Position numbers and translations under genes: made by a program | Shown: piece by piece, positions 1-8,611 of the stretch | Position numbering within the stretch: the stretch's first letter is position 1 | Layout: every line of letters begins with the position of its first letter | Source of the DNA: Desulfocorpusculum sp964414345 | GTDB lineage: Bacteria; Desulfobacterota; Desulfocorpusculales; Desulfocorpusculum | DNA length: 64,000 nucleotides | Direction: 5' to 3' | Assembly: GCA_964414345.1 (NCBI GenBank) | Contig: CAYPWF010000007.1 | Span: 19,266-83,265, forward strand | Notes under the pieces: model-generated | What the model was told of the DNA's origin: nothing | What the model saw: only the letters and a program-made list of their open reading frames with translations | Database searches by the model: none

Positions 1-2
1 GC

Positions 3-1004
3 TACCTTGAATTTTTCGAGGAAAAAAAAGAATTGGATCTGGGAGCCCTGGCCGCAGAATGCATGGAGTTGTTGGATACCACAAGGCAGCATTACACACA
101 AAGGGTGATCCCCTGGATTGAATCGCGCCTGGGAATGCCGGCAGCCAGCGTTAGCCATCTTCATATGTTGAGGTTGATGCAGTCAGACTCACTTGCCCTT
201 CCCACAGGAGAAAGAGAGACTCTGAAGGCCGTTAAAGCCTTGTTGGAAGGGCTTGGCTTTGAGGGTGTGATGGGTTCAAGAATCCACCTGGATGCTGAGC
301 CCAGGGAAGGAAAGACCGCTTTGTCCAGATGCGTGCCCCTGAGTGTGCCCCACGAGATCCATGTAACCTTGAAGCCCTTGGGAGGGGTCTCGGATTTGGA
401 AGCTGCCTTCCACGAGCTGGGACACGCTCTTCAACTGGCATATGCGGATCCAAATCTGGAGTATCCCTACCGTCACCTACCCCGCTCCTATGCTCTCACA
501 GAGTGTTTTGGTTTCTTGATGGAAGGGGTTGCTCGGGATCCGGAGTTTCTGGCCTTGCATACAGGGCTGTCCGAGAAAGAGGCTGAAGCCCTGTATCTAG
601 AGAGATCGGCAAAGAGGATTTACGTGATCAGGAGGTATGCTGGGAAGCTCCTTTTCGAGAGGGAATTCCTAAGCCAGGCATGTTGGTCTGATTGGAGCGG
701 GTACCCTAGATGGCTGGGATCGGCCACTGGAATGAGGTATGAATCCTGCGAGGCCCTCCTGGACTTGGAAGAGGAGCTTTACTCGGCAGACTACCTGAGG
801 GCTTGGGCAGGGGAAGTCCTGTTGAGATCGCAGCTTAGGGAGAAGTTTGGGGCCAGGTGGTTCATGTCCAGAGAAGCCGGGGAGTTTCTTCGGGGGCTTT
901 GGAGCCGGGGGGAGCGTTTTGGGTTGGAGGAGCTCCTAGGTTCTTTGGGGCTTAAAATGCCTAGAGTTGGGATTTTGGGGGAGGATTTCAGAAAATGCAC
1001 ATGA
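3..1004 (+). CDS. Zinc metallopeptidase-like protein, 5' end cut by window
   Basis: The frame is open to the left window edge, so the N-terminus is missing; the TTG at 33 is not a convincing start. About 334 residues are visible. A gluzincin-type HELGHALQ motif (codons near 411-434) is followed about 30 residues later by TECFGFLMEGV, whose glutamate could be the third zinc ligand. This spacing is like the M3/M32 oligopeptidase/carboxypeptidase clan. The C-terminal half is helical and rich in charged residues, with a YSADYLRAW segment. I infer a cytoplasmic peptidase. The substrate is unknown, and M3-like versus M32-like cannot be decided without the N-terminal part. Confidence 0.6.
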   Translation, partial: YLEFFEEKKELDLGALAAECMELLDTTRQHYTQRVIPWIESRLGMPAASVSHLHMLRLMQSDSLALPTGERETLKAVKALLEGLGFEGVMGSRIHLDAEPREGKTALSRCVPLSVPHEIHVTLKPLGGVSDLEAAFHELGHALQLAYADPNLEYPYRHLPRSYALTECFGFLMEGVARDPEFLALHTGLSEKEAEALYLERSAKRIYVIRRYAGKLLFEREFLSQACWSDWSGYPRWLGSATGMRYESCEALLDLEEELYSADYLRAWAGEVLLRSQLREKFGARWFMSREAGEFLRGLWSRGERFGLEELLGSLGLKMPRVGILGEDFRKCT

Positions 1005-1020
1005 TTGAGGCAAGAATGCA

Positions 1021-1049
1021 TTGACAAGAAGAGGCTTTTGGGATATTCA
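1021..1049 (+). promoter_or_regulatory. Sigma-70-like promoter for the HTH-receiver gene
   Basis: A perfect -35 TTGACA (1021-1026) is followed after 17 bp by TATTCA (1044-1049), a weak -10. It lies just after the peptidase stop and about 70 bp before the ATG at 1119, which supports independent transcription of the next gene. Confidence 0.45.
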
Positions 1050-1118
1050 AATTGCGGTCAGTTGGGTGGAGCTCCTTTGAGTTTGAAAGGGCTTTTGAAA
1101 GGGGTCAAACAAAAAGAG

Positions 1119-1820
1119 ATGTCTGGTTCGGATAAAAACCTTTTTCGTAGGCTCCGTGAGGCCCAGATGTGGACCAAAACAGAGCTCGCCAGAAAGGCCG
1201 GAGTCTCGATTCTCACCATAGACAGGGTGGAGCGGGGCTTCCCCTGCCGACTGAGCACACAGAGGAAGATCCTTACGGCTTTGGGTTACAGCCTTGCCGA
1301 GGTGAGAAGACTATTGGATGAAGAGTTGGCCCGACAGGAGGCCGAGGCCAGGGCATTGCAGAGCCTTGTGGTGCGTGAGGAAGAGGTCTTGGAGGGCCGC
1401 AGGCCTTTTGATGGGCTTTCAGTGATGGTGGTGGACGATGAGCAGGGTGTCAGGGATCTCCTGAGGGGACGCCTTCAGCACTGGGGGTGTTTGGTCCAAG
1501 TTGCCTCGGAGGGGGAGGAAGCTGTGCGTATCTACAGGGCAAGCCGCCCTGATGTGGTTTTGATGGACATGGAAATGCCTGGGAAAGGGGGTTTGGCTGC
1601 AGTAGAGGAAATCCTGGGGCTGGATCCACAGGCCAGGATTCTTCTTATGACCGGGGCCTGGGATACTGCCCCGGCCCGCAGGGCACTGGAAAGAAAAATG
1701 GTACGTTTGGTCCTGGCCAAGCCGTTTCATATGGAGCAACTGGAGATGGCCCTAAGAGAGGTGGCTCCAGAGGTGCGTAAGGCTGAAAGGGAGCCCTCCA
1801 AGACAGGAGCTGTGGCCTGA
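1119..1820 (+). CDS. XRE-type HTH plus receiver domain regulator
   Basis: The order is an N-terminal Cro/CI-like helix-turn-helix (residues about 6-60, with TKTELARKAGVS and TIDRVERG), a short charged linker, then a CheY-like receiver (about 95-215). The receiver keeps the acidic pair in VVDDEQ, the phospho-acceptor Asp in VVLMDMEMPG, the Thr in LLMTGAW and the Lys in LAKPF. It should therefore be phosphorylatable. The HTH-before-receiver order is the reverse of typical response regulators. The open frame extends upstream to 1005, but ATG 1119 (preceded by AGAG) fits the HTH start. No histidine kinase is adjacent. It is probably a DNA-binding response regulator; target genes are unknown. Confidence 0.8.
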   Translation: MSGSDKNLFRRLREAQMWTKTELARKAGVSILTIDRVERGFPCRLSTQRKILTALGYSLAEVRRLLDEELARQEAEARALQSLVVREEEVLEGRRPFDGLSVMVVDDEQGVRDLLRGRLQHWGCLVQVASEGEEAVRIYRASRPDVVLMDMEMPGKGGLAAVEEILGLDPQARILLMTGAWDTAPARRALERKMVRLVLAKPFHMEQLEMALREVAPEVRKAEREPSKTGAVA

Positions 1821-1893
1821 GTTAGATTCCCCTCAAAAAGCCTCAATTCCTTGCTCAAACTGTATTCTTGAAAAATCTTAACCAAAAAAAGAT

Positions 1894-3111
1894 CTACTGC
1901 ATGCGTTGAGCGGTCTTGCGACGGGTCCTGACTTTCCTGCCCCCTTGCTCTTTCTGTGGAGCCTTCCCCCGGTTCCCCTCAGAGTTTGAAAAGTTCTGGG
2001 AGTTCCAAAATTCCTCTGCTGAGATGGGTTGGGATGATAATTGGGATTTTTCTTCCAGCAAAACTGGATCTGTCTTTTTTAAGGTCTTTTCAATGGCTTT
2101 TACTTCTTCTGCGTGATTTTCCGAGTGGAGCAGTATCCTGTACTTGCCCAGAAGGGCTCTGGTATCCCCGGGAGAGGAATCCAGGATCTTCTCGTAGCAC
2201 CGCAAGGCCTCTTCCCATTCCTCCCGCTTCTCCAAGACCTCTCCCAGCCTCTGAAGGGCCTTTGTATTTCCTGGATCTACTTCCAGGAGTTTCTTTAAAG
2301 TTTCTAATGCCTCTTGAGTCTGACCAGTCTTCCAATAAACCTCCACCAGACCGGCAAGACAGGCTGCATTCCTTTTGTCCAAAGAGAGCACTTTCTTGAA
2401 ATGCTCTATGGCCTCCTCCCTATAACCCATGTTCCTGCAAGCATCAGCTATCCGAGATAGAAGAAATATATTGCTGGGGTTTTGAGGCAAAGCCTTTTTC
2501 CAGATTTCCAGGGCGCTTTTGAGATCCGACTGTGCAGCATGGCAGCTTCCCAGGCCCACCAAGGCATAAGGGTTTTTTTCATCCACCTGCAAGACCCGTT
2601 CATAGTAGTTCATAGCCAATTCACATCGGCCTTGCCTTCTGTGATAGTCTGCTATTTTGTTCAATATGAAAACATTCTCTGGAGACCTTTTCAGTAATTC
2701 CTCCCAGGCATCCAGGGCTTTCTCTGCTTGGCCGAGGCCCAAATATGCATCCCCCATCCCGGCCAAAGCATACACATTGTCAGGATTGCCCTCCAAGATA
2801 CTCTGGAAATAGGACAAGGCCTCAGCGTAGCGTTTCATTCTCAAATAACAGTTGCCTATACCGTTGAGGGAGATCTCGTCCTTAGGCTCCAATTCCAATA
2901 CCTTCTCGTAATTGGAGATAGCCTCCAGAAAATTGCCCGATTGTCGATAGGCCTCAGCCAGACTCCTTAGGAGAAGCACTTGGTGGGGAAACCTTAAGAT
3001 TCCCTCCTGGAGCTGTCTTATGGCCTGGGGGGCTTTGCCTTCCCTCAGCAATCGGTGTGCAACACGATAGATCTCAGAGGCGCTCTGTCTTCTGCGGTTG
3101 GGTCTCAACAC
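1894..3111 (-). CDS. Tetratricopeptide repeat protein
   Basis: A 405-residue protein made almost entirely of tandem 34-residue TPR units from about residue 15 to 330 (repeated patterns such as ALAGMGDAYLGLGQAEKALDAWEELL). The tail is charged and Lys/Arg-rich (about 365-405). No signal peptide or membrane segment is seen; the N-terminus starts with an Arg-rich stretch (LRPNRRRQ). It is convergent with the HTH-receiver gene. TPR proteins are protein-interaction scaffolds and no specific role can be assigned. The basic ends could contact nucleic acid or membrane, which is inference only. Confidence 0.8.
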   Translation of the reverse strand: MLRPNRRRQSASEIYRVAHRLLREGKAPQAIRQLQEGILRFPHQVLLLRSLAEAYRQSGNFLEAISNYEKVLELEPKDEISLNGIGNCYLRMKRYAEALSYFQSILEGNPDNVYALAGMGDAYLGLGQAEKALDAWEELLKRSPENVFILNKIADYHRRQGRCELAMNYYERVLQVDEKNPYALVGLGSCHAAQSDLKSALEIWKKALPQNPSNIFLLSRIADACRNMGYREEAIEHFKKVLSLDKRNAACLAGLVEVYWKTGQTQEALETLKKLLEVDPGNTKALQRLGEVLEKREEWEEALRCYEKILDSSPGDTRALLGKYRILLHSENHAEEVKAIEKTLKKTDPVLLEEKSQLSSQPISAEEFWNSQNFSNSEGNRGKAPQKEQGGRKVRTRRKTAQRMQ

Positions 3112-3194
3112 GTGAGGCTTGCCCTCCTGTAGTCAGGGAATTTAAGAACACTTTGACCCATCCATGATGATTCTTAACAGAGCATCACGTTGGG

Positions 3195-3350
3195 GTTAAA
3201 CTCTCCAAGCTTTCGGCACCTTCAGAAATGCTTTGAATCAAAGCAGGCCCGAATCCGACAAAGCAAATCTAGGGTATTCTTGAGCATTAATTAATTCATC
3301 CTATTGTATCACCAGGATGACCCGCATTATCCACTTCTAGTGAATAGTGC
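3195..3350 (+). repeat. Dispersed intergenic repeat, copy 1 (orientation A, diverged)
   Basis: The right-hand part aligns with the other copies: AGGCCCGAATCCGA, then TATTCTTGAGCAT, then CCCGCATTATCCACT (3321-3335) followed by GTGAATA. The left hairpin end is not recognisable here. See 36520-36707 for a full copy. Confidence 0.65.
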
Positions 3351-3689
3351 AAACCGGGCACACGCAAAATTTCTCCTGAGGTGGAGGTCTGGCTCGATCA
3401 GTTTACTGACCGGAGAAAGACTTGGAAAGCAGGGGGACCCAGATGTGATTTAACCACCCAGCTTTCCGGTGGATGCGTCTGGGGACGCAGGTTCCAAAAA
3501 TTTGATCATTTTCATTCTAGCCGTGGGTCTAGAGCATGTCAATCCCGGCTCACGCCAAAATTGGCTTTGAGAGGGGATTCTTCTCCCTGGGCAGGGTCAA
3601 CTCTCACCAAGGCACCGGTAGCTGCATGATGGGGGCTCTCGGCTTTGCTTGGAAGCAAAGGGCCAGCCCGCATTTCCAGACTCAAAGAC
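3351..3689. other. Unexplained intergenic stretch between two repeat copies
   Basis: No credible gene: short frames are uninterrupted by chance only and lack ribosome sites. It contains a small hairpin (TGCGT 3474-3478 with ACGCA 3485-3489) and an 18-bp palindrome CTTTGCTT-GG-AAGCAAAG at 3643-3660. No function assigned. Confidence 0.4.
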
Positions 3690-3806
3690 ACCTGTTTTTG
3701 GGTTTCACACTTGTGATCCTGGTTTGAGTAGGGATATGCCAAAAGCCTGAATAGGAGGCTTGGGGTGCTTGAGCCCCCAAAGTTACAGGTTTTGAAAATG
3801 ATCCGG
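3690..3806 (-). repeat. Dispersed intergenic repeat, copy 2 (reverse orientation, partial)
   Basis: It carries the hairpin end of the family: GCTTGGGGTGCTTGAGCCCC then CAAAG, ending in ATGATCCGG just before the stop of the sigma-54 activator gene. The upstream part (TCCTGGTTTGAGTAGGGATAT) also matches the other copies. The GCATTATCC end is missing or degenerate. Confidence 0.6.
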
Positions 3807-3807
3807 C

Positions 3808-5238
3808 CTAGGAAGGACTTGTATTGGCTGATGGCTTAGGGGAGCGGATTCCATGTTTTCTTAGCTTGTAGTGAAGGGCCCTTGGTGAGATACCCAAGAG
3901 CTTTGCAGCCTTTCTTTGAACACCCCGGCTTCTTTCCATGGCCTGAAGTATCAAGCTTTTTTCCACCTCTTCCAGACGCACTCCCTCTGGGGGAAGCTGC
4001 ACACGGCCCAATGAGCCTGGAAGGGCTTCCGGGAGCATGAGATCCGCCAACCCAATGAGGGGACCTTTGGCAACCACCATGGCCCTTTCAATTACGTTTT
4101 CCAACTCCCTCACATTCCCGGGCCAGGGGTACCTCATGAGGGCCTCCTCAGCCTCTGGATGAATGGACTTAGGGGAATCCCCTCGAGGATGTCCGTACTT
4201 GCGTACAAAGAACCTGGCCAAGGGAAGGATGTCTTCCACCCTTTCCCTGAGAGGGGGCAGCTGTATGGGCACCACACTCAACCTGTAATACAGGTCTTTT
4301 CGAAACGTGCCTTGCGCCAGAGCCTTCCTAAGATCCTTGTTAGTGGCTGCCACAATCCTGACATCCACCTGAATGGTCCTGCTTCCCCCAAGTCGCTCAA
4401 AGCTTCTTTCCTGCAGTACTCTGAGCACTTTGGCCTGGAGCCTGGGGCTCATGTCCCCCACCTCGTCCAAGAACAGGGTACCTCCATGGGCCTGTTCGAA
4501 ACGGCCTATGCGCTGCCTGTCCGCTCCGGTGAAAGCTCCCTTCTCATGGCCGAAAAGCTCGCTTTCCAAAAGTTCCTCATGAAGGGATGCGCAGTTGACA
4601 GCCAGAAAAGGCATACTGCGCCTGGGGCTGTTAAAGTGGATGGCTGCTGCCACCAGCTCTTTCCCGGTGCCGGTCTCTCCTTGGATCAGTACAGTGGCCT
4701 CGCTGGGGGCGATTTTTCGCACAAGGGCCATCACAGATATCATCTTGGGGCTGTGGACTACCATTTTTCTAAAGTCGTATATGTGCGGCTCCCGATGCCT
4801 TAGGTAATCCAGTTCTCTTCCCAAGCGCTCTTTTTCCAGTATTCTCCCTATGATGGTGGGAAGATTCTCCGGGGACTGAGGCCCCACCAAGAGGCTCCAG
4901 TGCGCCGAGTCGAGAAAAACCTCGAAACTGCCAGCCTCTTGTCTGCTGTTGACCAAAAGGATTACAGGTATGTCTCTGCGCAGGCCCGAGAAGAGCCTCA
5001 AGAGGGATTCATGATATGTCTTGAAGGTTCCAGGTGCCACCAAGAGGAGGTTTGGGTCCTCCTCCTGGAGCATTCTCACGGCATCTCCAGGGTCTTGACA
5101 GGTGTAAGGCCTAAATCCTTGTTCAGGAAGGACCCTTCTTAGCTCTTCCAGAAACTCCAATTCTGGGGAGACGGCCAGGACACGCCAAAGTGGCTTTAAG
5201 AGCGGTTGGGAAGATGATGACTCTGCCATGGAGTGCAC
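3808..5238 (-). CDS. Sigma-54-dependent activator with degenerate receiver
   Basis: NtrC-type domain order: an N-terminal receiver-like fold (about 17-135), an AAA+ sigma-54 interaction domain (about 158-385) and a Fis-type HTH (about 425-465, AAKLLGISPRALHYKLRKHG). The AAA+ part is intact: Walker A GETGTGKE (187-194), the sigma-54 contact loop GAFTGA (234-239), Walker B GGTLFLDEVGD and an R-finger region. The receiver lacks the phosphorylation chemistry: the acidic pair is replaced in VLAVSPE and the acceptor position reads LLLVAPG. Activity is therefore probably controlled by something other than phosphotransfer. The gene follows the stand-alone receiver gene by 9 bp on the same strand, so the two are likely co-transcribed. 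Confidence 0.88.
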   Translation of the reverse strand: MHSMAESSSSQPLLKPLWRVLAVSPELEFLEELRRVLPEQGFRPYTCQDPGDAVRMLQEEDPNLLLVAPGTFKTYHESLLRLFSGLRRDIPVILLVNSRQEAGSFEVFLDSAHWSLLVGPQSPENLPTIIGRILEKERLGRELDYLRHREPHIYDFRKMVVHSPKMISVMALVRKIAPSEATVLIQGETGTGKELVAAAIHFNSPRRSMPFLAVNCASLHEELLESELFGHEKGAFTGADRQRIGRFEQAHGGTLFLDEVGDMSPRLQAKVLRVLQERSFERLGGSRTIQVDVRIVAATNKDLRKALAQGTFRKDLYYRLSVVPIQLPPLRERVEDILPLARFFVRKYGHPRGDSPKSIHPEAEEALMRYPWPGNVRELENVIERAMVVAKGPLIGLADLMLPEALPGSLGRVQLPPEGVRLEEVEKSLILQAMERSRGVQRKAAKLLGISPRALHYKLRKHGIRSPKPSANTSPS

Positions 5239-5247
5239 AGCCCCGGT

Positions 5248-5616
5248 TTAGATCATGAGGCGTCTCATGATTTCCCTGACTTGGAAAAGATGAAAAGGCT
5301 TCCTCAGCAGGTAGTCAGCACCGGCGTCTAGGGCTTCCTGAGCCACTTCCTGGCCGAATCCGGTCATTGCCAGTATGGGCACCTGTTGATCCGCTTTTCT
5401 TATCTTGCGTACCAGATCCACACCTTCTGAGGAAGCCAAGACCAGATCCGTAATGACCATTCCGTAATAGTTCTCAAGCCAAAGACTCAGAGCCTCCTTC
5501 CCGCTGGGGGCCGTGTGAACTTCGTATCCCACGGTCTCCAAGGTGTGACGAAGCAGGCTTAATACCCCTGGGTCATCGTCCACCACCAGCACCCGCCTTT
5601 CACCTGCACGGAACAT
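5248..5616 (-). CDS. Stand-alone CheY-like receiver protein
   Basis: A 122-residue single-domain response regulator. The acidic pocket VVDDDPG, acceptor Asp in MVITDLVL, Thr in LAMTGFG and Lys in LRKPFH are all present, so it should accept phosphate. No output domain follows. It is the first gene of a two-gene unit with the sigma-54 activator whose own receiver is degenerate. A plausible reading is that this protein supplies the phosphorylation input in trans. No histidine kinase lies nearby. Confidence 0.85.
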   Translation of the reverse strand: MFRAGERRVLVVDDDPGVLSLLRHTLETVGYEVHTAPSGKEALSLWLENYYGMVITDLVLASSEGVDLVRKIRKADQQVPILAMTGFGQEVAQEALDAGADYLLRKPFHLFQVREIMRRLMI

Positions 5617-5655
5617 GCAATCCTAGCTCCCCGGAGATCCCAAGGCTTGCAGGGG

Positions 5656-5671
5656 AAAGCAGCCCTGCTTT
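5656..5671. promoter_or_regulatory. 16-bp palindrome between divergent genes
   Basis: AAAGCAG-CC-CTGCTTT is a perfect inverted repeat in the 175-bp divergent region between the receiver gene (minus) and the aminotransferase gene (plus). It is operator-like in size and place. The binding protein is unknown. Confidence 0.4.
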
Positions 5672-5791
5672 GCTCCAAAACTTGAACGGCGCTGGGAATT
5701 ATATTAGGATGTTTCATTGCTTGCAAGGAGATCCGCCTATTTTTTTTTTCTAAAAATGAAAAGGGCTTGAGCCACTCAGAGGGTACTTGCA

Positions 5792-6937
5792 ATGATTTCT
5801 TCTAGAGCCGTGGAGATCCCACCGTTTATAGTAATGGACGTTTTGGAACGTGCCAAAGCAATGGAAAGGCAAGGGGTGGATGTTGTGCACCTGGAGGTTG
5901 GGGAGCCTGATTTCGACACCCCCTCATGCATTGTGGATGCGGCTGTGGAGGCCATGCGGGCAGGCAAGACCCATTACACCCATTCCCAGGGGCTGTACGA
6001 GCTAAGGGAGGCCATTTGCGAGCATTACCAGACCCGCTATGGGGTCAGCCTGGATCCCGAGAGGGTGGTGGTCACGGCAGGCACTTCCCCGGCCTTGCTC
6101 TTGGCTTTTGCTTCACTCTTGGAGCCTGGGGATGAGGTGGTGCTATCCAACCCCCATTACGCTTGTTATCCGCATTTCGTCAGATTCTTGGGCGGCAGGC
6201 CGGTCTTTGTGGAAGCAGAGGAGCAGGACGGGTTCCAGTTGCGTGCGGAGAGAATCGAGCAGGCCATAACCTCAAGGACCAAGGCGATCCTGGTCAACTC
6301 CCCGTCCAATCCCACAGGGAACCTCCTGGATTCAGAGCGCTTGGAAGCCATTGCACAGATCGGTCCTATGGTAATTTCAGATGAGATTTACCACGGCCTG
6401 GTTTATGGAGAAAGCGAGCGTTCCATCCTGGAGTTCACGGATAGGGCCATAGTACTGAACGGCTTCTCAAAACTATATGCCATGACGGGCTGGAGGCTGG
6501 GGTATCTGATTCTGCCCCAAGAGTTGGTAAGACCAATACAGAAAATCCACCAGAATTTCTTCATCTCGGCCAACGATTTCGGACAATGGGCCGCCATAGC
6601 GGCCCTTAGGAAGGCTCAGCAGGACGTGGAGCGCATGAGACGAATCTACGACGAGAGACGCAGATATCTGATCCCCAAGCTTCGGGAGCTGGGTTTTGGA
6701 ATTCAGGTGGAGCCAACAGGGGCCTTTTATGTTCTGGCCAATGCCCGCGCTTTTTCTGAAAACTCCTACCAACTGGCCTTTGAGATCTTGGAGAAGGCCC
6801 GCGTGGGGGTGGCCCCGGGCATAGATTTTGGAAGCAATGCAGAAGGGTATTTAAGATTCTCCTACGCGGCTTCCCTGGAGAGGATCCGAGAGGGTATGGC
6901 CCGGCTGGGCAGTTATCTAAGGGGAAGAGGAGCTTGA
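5792..6937 (+). CDS. Class I/II PLP aminotransferase (aspartate aminotransferase family)
   Basis: 381 residues, the usual length of fold-type I aminotransferases. Visible signatures are GEPDFDTP near the N-terminus, the YTHSQGL substrate-loop region, NSPSNPTGN, the PLP-contact Asp in VISDEIYHGLVY, the Schiff-base lysine in NGFSKLYAMTGWRLGY and a late LRFSYA arginine that binds the alpha-carboxylate. It transfers an amino group between an amino acid and a 2-oxo acid in the cytoplasm. Substrate choice (aspartate, alanine, aromatic or other) cannot be read from sequence alone. ATG 5792 lies 22 bp upstream-coupled to the engB gene that follows. Confidence 0.88.
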   Translation: MISSRAVEIPPFIVMDVLERAKAMERQGVDVVHLEVGEPDFDTPSCIVDAAVEAMRAGKTHYTHSQGLYELREAICEHYQTRYGVSLDPERVVVTAGTSPALLLAFASLLEPGDEVVLSNPHYACYPHFVRFLGGRPVFVEAEEQDGFQLRAERIEQAITSRTKAILVNSPSNPTGNLLDSERLEAIAQIGPMVISDEIYHGLVYGESERSILEFTDRAIVLNGFSKLYAMTGWRLGYLILPQELVRPIQKIHQNFFISANDFGQWAAIAALRKAQQDVERMRRIYDERRRYLIPKLRELGFGIQVEPTGAFYVLANARAFSENSYQLAFEILEKARVGVAPGIDFGSNAEGYLRFSYAASLERIREGMARLGSYLRGRGA

Positions 6938-6959
6938 AGAGGGGAAAAGGAACCAGTCC

Positions 6960-7598
6960 GTGGTTTGGGCCAGGCAAGTAGGATTCATAGCAGTCGCTTC
7001 ACACCCCGGCCAATATCCTAATACCGGACTTCCGGAAGTGGCCTTTGCAGGCCGCTCCAATGTGGGTAAGTCCTCATTGATCAATGCCCTTGTGGGTCGA
7101 AAGGGATTGGCCCGCATCAGCCAGGTGCCTGGGAAGACAAGGCTCATTCACTTCTACCAGGTAGAGCGACTTTTTGTTTTGGTGGATCTGCCCGGCTATG
7201 GATATGCCAGGGTGCCGGAGGCTGTGCGGAAGGCATGGAGACCCATGGTGGAAGCCTACTTGGCCGGAAGAAAGGAGCTTAGGCTTGTGGTCCTCCTGCT
7301 GGACATAAGAAGGATTCCGGCTGAGACGGACCTCCAGCTAAAAGGCTGGCTGCAAGCCCGGGGGATTCCTTTTTTGACGGTGGCCACAAAGCTAGACAAA
7401 CTCTCAAGAGGGCAAGCCAAACAAAGACTCAGGGAGATTGCCAAGAAGATGGATGTGAGTCCAGAGGAAATCCTTGGCTTCTCATCAGTTACAGGGGAAG
7501 GCAAAAGAGAGCTAAGGAGCGCCATCTTTGGGTTTCTCTCAAACCCGCAAGGGGCGGGGGATCTTTTTACCCTTGACAGAGAGAGGGGAGTGGATTAA
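6960..7598 (+). CDS. engB: Ribosome biogenesis GTP-binding protein EngB/YsxC
   Basis: A 212-residue TRAFAC GTPase of the EngB family. All G motifs are visible: G1 GRSNVGKSS, the G2 threonine after QVPGKTR, G3 DLPGYGYA (the family-specific form), G4 TKLDK and G5 SSVTGEGK. The family acts in late assembly of the large ribosomal subunit. The GTG start at 6960 gives the usual short N-terminal arm before VAFAGRSNVG; no ATG is available. It is 22 bp after the aminotransferase, so likely in the same transcript. Confidence 0.92.
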   Translation: MVWARQVGFIAVASHPGQYPNTGLPEVAFAGRSNVGKSSLINALVGRKGLARISQVPGKTRLIHFYQVERLFVLVDLPGYGYARVPEAVRKAWRPMVEAYLAGRKELRLVVLLLDIRRIPAETDLQLKGWLQARGIPFLTVATKLDKLSRGQAKQRLREIAKKMDVSPEEILGFSSVTGEGKRELRSAIFGFLSNPQGAGDLFTLDRERGVD

Positions 7599-7681
7599 AG
7601 TTCCTCGGAAATTTTTCCGTGGTCTCTGCATGCGAATGCGAAAGGTACTCTCGGTGCGGCGGATGAGGTAGAGAGGGGGGT

Positions 7682-7713
7682 CCATGGGTGATGCGGCCCA
7701 TGGGCCTCTTTTT
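7682..7713 (+). terminator. Possible intrinsic terminator after engB
   Basis: CCATGGG (7682-7688) can pair with CCCATGG (7697-7703); GGCC then leads into TCTTTTT. The nested palindrome GGCCCATGGGCC offers an alternative fold. It lies 84 bp after engB and upstream of nuoA, so it could end the upstream transcript or fold in the nuo leader. The stem is modest. Confidence 0.4.
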
Positions 7714-7769
7714 GTGGCTTTCACCCACGGATAGGGGGCCGCGCCGGGTACTCAAGGAGGCGAAAGGCC

Positions 7770-8126
7770 ATGCCCTCGCAATATGTTCCCATTTTTCTGT
7801 TTCTGGTTGTGAACGTGGCCGTGGCGGCCATCATCATCTTGCTTTCCACCTATCTTGCCAAGCGCAGGCCTTCTTCTCAGAAGCTTATGCCTTATGAATG
7901 CGGCATGGACCCTTTTGGAAGTGCCAGGAGGCGCTTCTCTGTGAAGTTTTTCGTCATCGCCATGCTGTTCATCATCTTCGACATAGAGGCGGTTTTCCTA
8001 TACCCGTGGGCCGTGATCTTCGAGGATCTGAGGCTCTTCGGCCTGATCGAGATGGTGATTTTTATTGCCGTGCTGATACTTGGGCTCTTCTATGTTTGGC
8101 GGAAAGGGGCACTGGAATGGGAGTAA
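7770..8126 (+). CDS. nuoA: NADH-quinone oxidoreductase subunit A
   Basis: A 118-residue membrane subunit with three transmembrane helices. The conserved YECGMDP(F)GSARRRFSVKFF region between TM1 and TM2 and the FDIEAVFLYPWAV stretch in TM2 are present. It is part of the complex I proton-pumping arm at the junction with the hydrophilic arm. The strong AAGGAGGCGAAAGGCC leader gives ATG 7770. It is the first gene of the nuo operon and overlaps nuoB by 10 bp. Confidence 0.95.
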   Translation: MPSQYVPIFLFLVVNVAVAAIIILLSTYLAKRRPSSQKLMPYECGMDPFGSARRRFSVKFFVIAMLFIIFDIEAVFLYPWAVIFEDLRLFGLIEMVIFIAVLILGLFYVWRKGALEWE

Positions 8127-8608
8127 AAGGCCAGGGGCAGGGGTCGGTCATACTCACTCAATTGGAGTGGCTGGTCAACTGGGGCCGCAAGTCCTCCATG
8201 TGGCCGTTGGGCTTCGGGCTTGCCTGTTGCGCCTTGGAGATGATCGCCACAGCAGGTGGAAGCCGTTTTGACATAGCCCGGTTCGGGATGGAGGTGTTTA
8301 GACCCTCGCCCAGACAAGCCGATCTGATGATCGTGGCGGGGACGGTGAGCAAGAAGATGCTCCCGGCCGTGCTTAGGCTTTACGAACAGATGGCTGATCC
8401 CAAGTGGGTCATTGCCATGGGGGCTTGCGCTTCCACGGGGGGGGTCTTTGACACTTATGCCGTGGTGCAGGGCATAGACAAATACCTTCCTGTGGACGTA
8501 TATATCCCTGGCTGCCCGCCTAGGCCGGAGGCCTTGTTGCACGGTATCCTGCGGTTGCACGACATGGTACAGAAGGGGATCGCCCGCGGGGCGAGTCTTC
8601 GGGGGTGA
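8117..8608 (+). CDS. nuoB: NADH-quinone oxidoreductase subunit B (cluster N2)
   Basis: A 163-residue protein that starts at ATG 8117 inside the end of nuoA; the frame is open further upstream, but only this start gives a normal N-terminus. Cluster N2 ligands are visible: the tandem Cys in GLACCALEM, Cys in MGACASTGG and Cys in PGCPPRPEAL. It hands electrons to quinone at the interface with NuoD and NuoH. Three bases separate it from nuoC. Confidence 0.95.
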   Translation: MGVKGQGQGSVILTQLEWLVNWGRKSSMWPLGFGLACCALEMIATAGGSRFDIARFGMEVFRPSPRQADLMIVAGTVSKKMLPAVLRLYEQMADPKWVIAMGACASTGGVFDTYAVVQGIDKYLPVDVYIPGCPPRPEALLHGILRLHDMVQKGIARGASLRG

Positions 8609-8611
8609 GCC

